Source of the DNA: Methylomonas methanica
Lineage (GTDB): Bacteria; Pseudomonadota; Gammaproteobacteria; Methylococcales; Methylomonadaceae
DNA: 64,000 bases
Assembly (NCBI RefSeq): GCF_001644035.1
Contig: NZ_LUUG01000082.1
Span: forward strand, 62,001 to 126,000
Reading direction: 5' to 3'
Shown here: positions 62,619-64,000 of the stretch, piece by piece
Layout: each line of letters starts with the position of its first letter
Position numbering within the stretch: position 1 is the stretch's first letter
The notes under the pieces: model-generated
The model's input: the letters and a program-made list of their open reading frames with translations, nothing else
The model's database searches: none
Told to the model about the DNA's origin: nothing
Position numbers and translations under genes: made by a program

Positions 62619-63185
62619 TTAATCCTTAACTGCTTCAACCTGAATGAGTACCTTTACCTCGTCGCCCACCGCCGGCACATATTTGTCGATGCCAAACTCC
62701 GAACGTTTTATCGTGCCAACCGCATCGGCGCCGCAGGTGTACTTTAATCTGATGACATTCATCCCGCAGTAAAAGCGTTCGACATTCAAGTGTACGGGCT
62801 TGCTGATCCCATGCAAGGTCAAAATGCCATCAGCACCGACCAGTTTCTCACCTTGAAAACTGAGTTTGTCGGATTTGAAGGTCATCGCCGGATACTGCGT
62901 GCTATCGAAAAAGTCTTTGCCACGTAAATGCTCTTCCAACTCCGCCAAACCGGTACTGATAGACGCAGTGTTGACGCTGATGTCTATGCTGCCTTTACCC
63001 GCCGCGGCATCCAATGTCACTTTACCGCTGGTTTCGTTAAAACGGCCGCGTTGCGTGGAAAAACCCAAATGGCTGATTTCAAAGCTGGGGAAGGTGTGAT
63101 GGCTATCGATGGTATAACTATCGGCGGCCAGCACGCTAAAACTTAAGAGACAGGCGGCGGTTGCGGTACTCAGTTTTCTAATCAT
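62619..63185 (-). CDS. YceI family periplasmic protein
   Basis: A lipocalin-like protein of 188 residues with a signal peptide ending SVLAADS. Family motifs are YTIDSHHTFPSFEISHLGFS and FNETSGKVTLD. LRGKDFFDSTQYPAMTFKSD follows, and LTLHGISKPVHL later. Members bind polyisoprenoids or similar lipids. The ATG at 63185 is six bases after GGAG; an earlier ATG at 63191 touches that site. Two cysteines (about 141 and 152) are present in an insert. It is divergent from the DUF2069 gene. Confidence 0.93.
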   Translation of the reverse strand: MIRKLSTATAACLLSFSVLAADSYTIDSHHTFPSFEISHLGFSTQRGRFNETSGKVTLDAAAGKGSIDISVNTASISTGLAELEEHLRGKDFFDSTQYPAMTFKSDKLSFQGEKLVGADGILTLHGISKPVHLNVERFYCGMNVIRLKYTCGADAVGTIKRSEFGIDKYVPAVGDEVKVLIQVEAVKD

Positions 63186-63291
63186 GATCATCTCCTTTGC
63201 GGGTTAAAAAGCGAGCGGCACTGCATTATTGCAGAGACTTTGTGATAATAGATCAGCTTTAACTCTATCACTCTGGCCATTTGCCGCTCTC

Positions 63292-63636
63292 ATGCAACGA
63301 ATCTATTACTATTACGCGGCCTTGATCGGCTTTTTCGGCCTGTTTTTGTTAATGATGGCTTGGCATACGCTATTGTCGCCATCGAACAAATTGCCAACCG
63401 CATTGCTATTGTTAATCTCGGCCGGACCGTTATTACTGCCGTTTAAAGGCTTATTGAACCGCAACCTGAAAAGCTGCACCTGGATGAGTTATTTGAGCCT
63501 GCCGTATTTTGCGCATGGCGCCGCCGAAGCCTATGTCAATCAAATAGAACGGCCTTATGCGCTGCTGGAAGTATTGTTCAGTCTACTGCTGTGCTTCGGC
63601 GCTGGCCTGTATGTCTACAAAGCGGAAAAAGCCTGA
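63292..63636 (+). CDS. DUF2069 family inner-membrane protein
   Basis: A 114-residue protein with four membrane segments from the ATG at 63292 (MQRIYYYYAALIGFFGLFLL); an upstream start would add 21 residues without family character. The PYFAHGAAEAYVN motif in the third helix region is the family signature. Its role is unknown. Like many relatives it lies directly upstream of hda (11 bases). Confidence 0.85.
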   Translation: MQRIYYYYAALIGFFGLFLLMMAWHTLLSPSNKLPTALLLLISAGPLLLPFKGLLNRNLKSCTWMSYLSLPYFAHGAAEAYVNQIERPYALLEVLFSLLLCFGAGLYVYKAEKA

Positions 63637-63647
63637 GCATAATCGGC

Positions 63648-64000
63648 ATGCAAGTTCCCTTACAATTCGAGTTTCAGAACGATCAGACCTTTGCCAGTTT
63701 TTTTCCAGGCAATAACGCCGAAATCGTCACTCAGTTGCAGGCCTTAGCCACAAACGGCCAGGAGCAACAGATTTTTATCTGGGGCGATGCCGGTAGCGGT
63801 AAGAGCCATTTATTGCAGGCCTGTTGTCAGCAAGCCAAGCTGGTGGGTAAAGATCCGTTTTATCTGGCATTTGACGCCGACAACTTGCCGGCGCCGACCT
63901 TGTTGGAAGGTCTGGAAGACCTAGAGCTGGTCTGTTTCGACAATATTCAAACGCTTGCCGACCACAGCGACTGGGAACACGCGCTGTTCGCTTTTTATAA
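63648..64000 (+). CDS. hda: DnaA regulatory inactivator Hda (partial)
   Basis: The frame starts at the ATG at 63648 and runs off the right edge after 117 codons. It begins MQVPLQFEFQNDQTFASFF and has the Walker A motif WGDAGSGKSHLL near 44-55 and the Walker B-like LVCFDNIQTL near 91-100, as in Hda. The protein lacks the DnaA N- and C-terminal domains at this end. Hda with the beta clamp promotes ATP hydrolysis on DnaA to prevent re-initiation. Confidence 0.93.
   Translation, partial: MQVPLQFEFQNDQTFASFFPGNNAEIVTQLQALATNGQEQQIFIWGDAGSGKSHLLQACCQQAKLVGKDPFYLAFDADNLPAPTLLEGLEDLELVCFDNIQTLADHSDWEHALFAFY

Overview
The window reads as chromosomal DNA of a gammaproteobacterium. It carries mpl, apaG-apaH, crp next to an osmC-family gene, speD, mutY-yggX, the aceE-aceF-lpdA operon, rdgC, darP, mtgA and hda. 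The closest match in style is a Methylococcales methanotroph such as Methylomonas: a VPLPA-type C-terminal sorting tail, a LapA-like adhesin and dense FecI/FecR/TonB-receptor units. That assignment is an inference, because no methane or methanol oxidation gene lies in the window. No tRNA, rRNA, CRISPR array or intact insertion sequence was seen.

Layout. 1-9.4 kb is mostly housekeeping: a partial gene at the left edge, a 2-Cys peroxiredoxin, a membrane Ser/Thr kinase coupled to a SelW-like gene, mpl, an ankyrin protein, apaG-apaH, a Spy-like periplasmic protein, and osmC-speD divergent from crp. 9.4-16.6 kb holds an RND efflux pair with a divergent TetR regulator, a dienelactone hydrolase and an MFS transporter. 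16.7-25 kb holds a PAS/GGDEF cyclase, an M23 peptidase, a BamE-like lipoprotein, selO, a short LapA-like adhesin with a LapG-type cleavage motif, and a VPLPA-CTERM protein. 25.2-30.6 kb is the pyruvate dehydrogenase operon. 30.7-37.6 kb holds small hypotheticals, a truncated haemoglobin, mutY-yggX, a zinc-ribbon membrane protein, a cold-shock gene, and a large unusual protein that combines a HExxH zinc motif, SxxK/KTG serine-enzyme motifs and a SpoIID/LytB-like end. 37.6-44.3 kb holds pgm, an Lpp-like lipoprotein between two L,D-transpeptidases, rdgC, a gene-free stretch with clustered DnaA boxes, darP and mtgA.

44.7-61.9 kb is the accessory part: three FecI-type sigma factors, two FecR anti-sigma regulators, four TonB-dependent receptors and a sialidase-like beta-propeller protein. 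It shows a duplication followed by decay. A sigma-gene stub sits downstream of the intact sialidase-like gene, and a sialidase-like stub sits upstream of the second intact sigma gene. An inverted repeat with the core GATATGCC/GGCATATC precedes sigma 1, sigma 2 and, in degraded form, the sigma stub. Two decayed Uma2-family nuclease genes bracket the third sigma/FecR/receptor unit.

61.9-64 kb returns to core genes: a GNAT acetyltransferase, YceI, a DUF2069 membrane protein and the start of hda. Two functional themes stand out. One is outer-envelope and peptidoglycan maintenance (Lpp, two Ldt, MtgA, Mpl, M23, the SpoIID-like protein). The other is regulated uptake through cell-surface-signalling sigma factors and TonB receptors.
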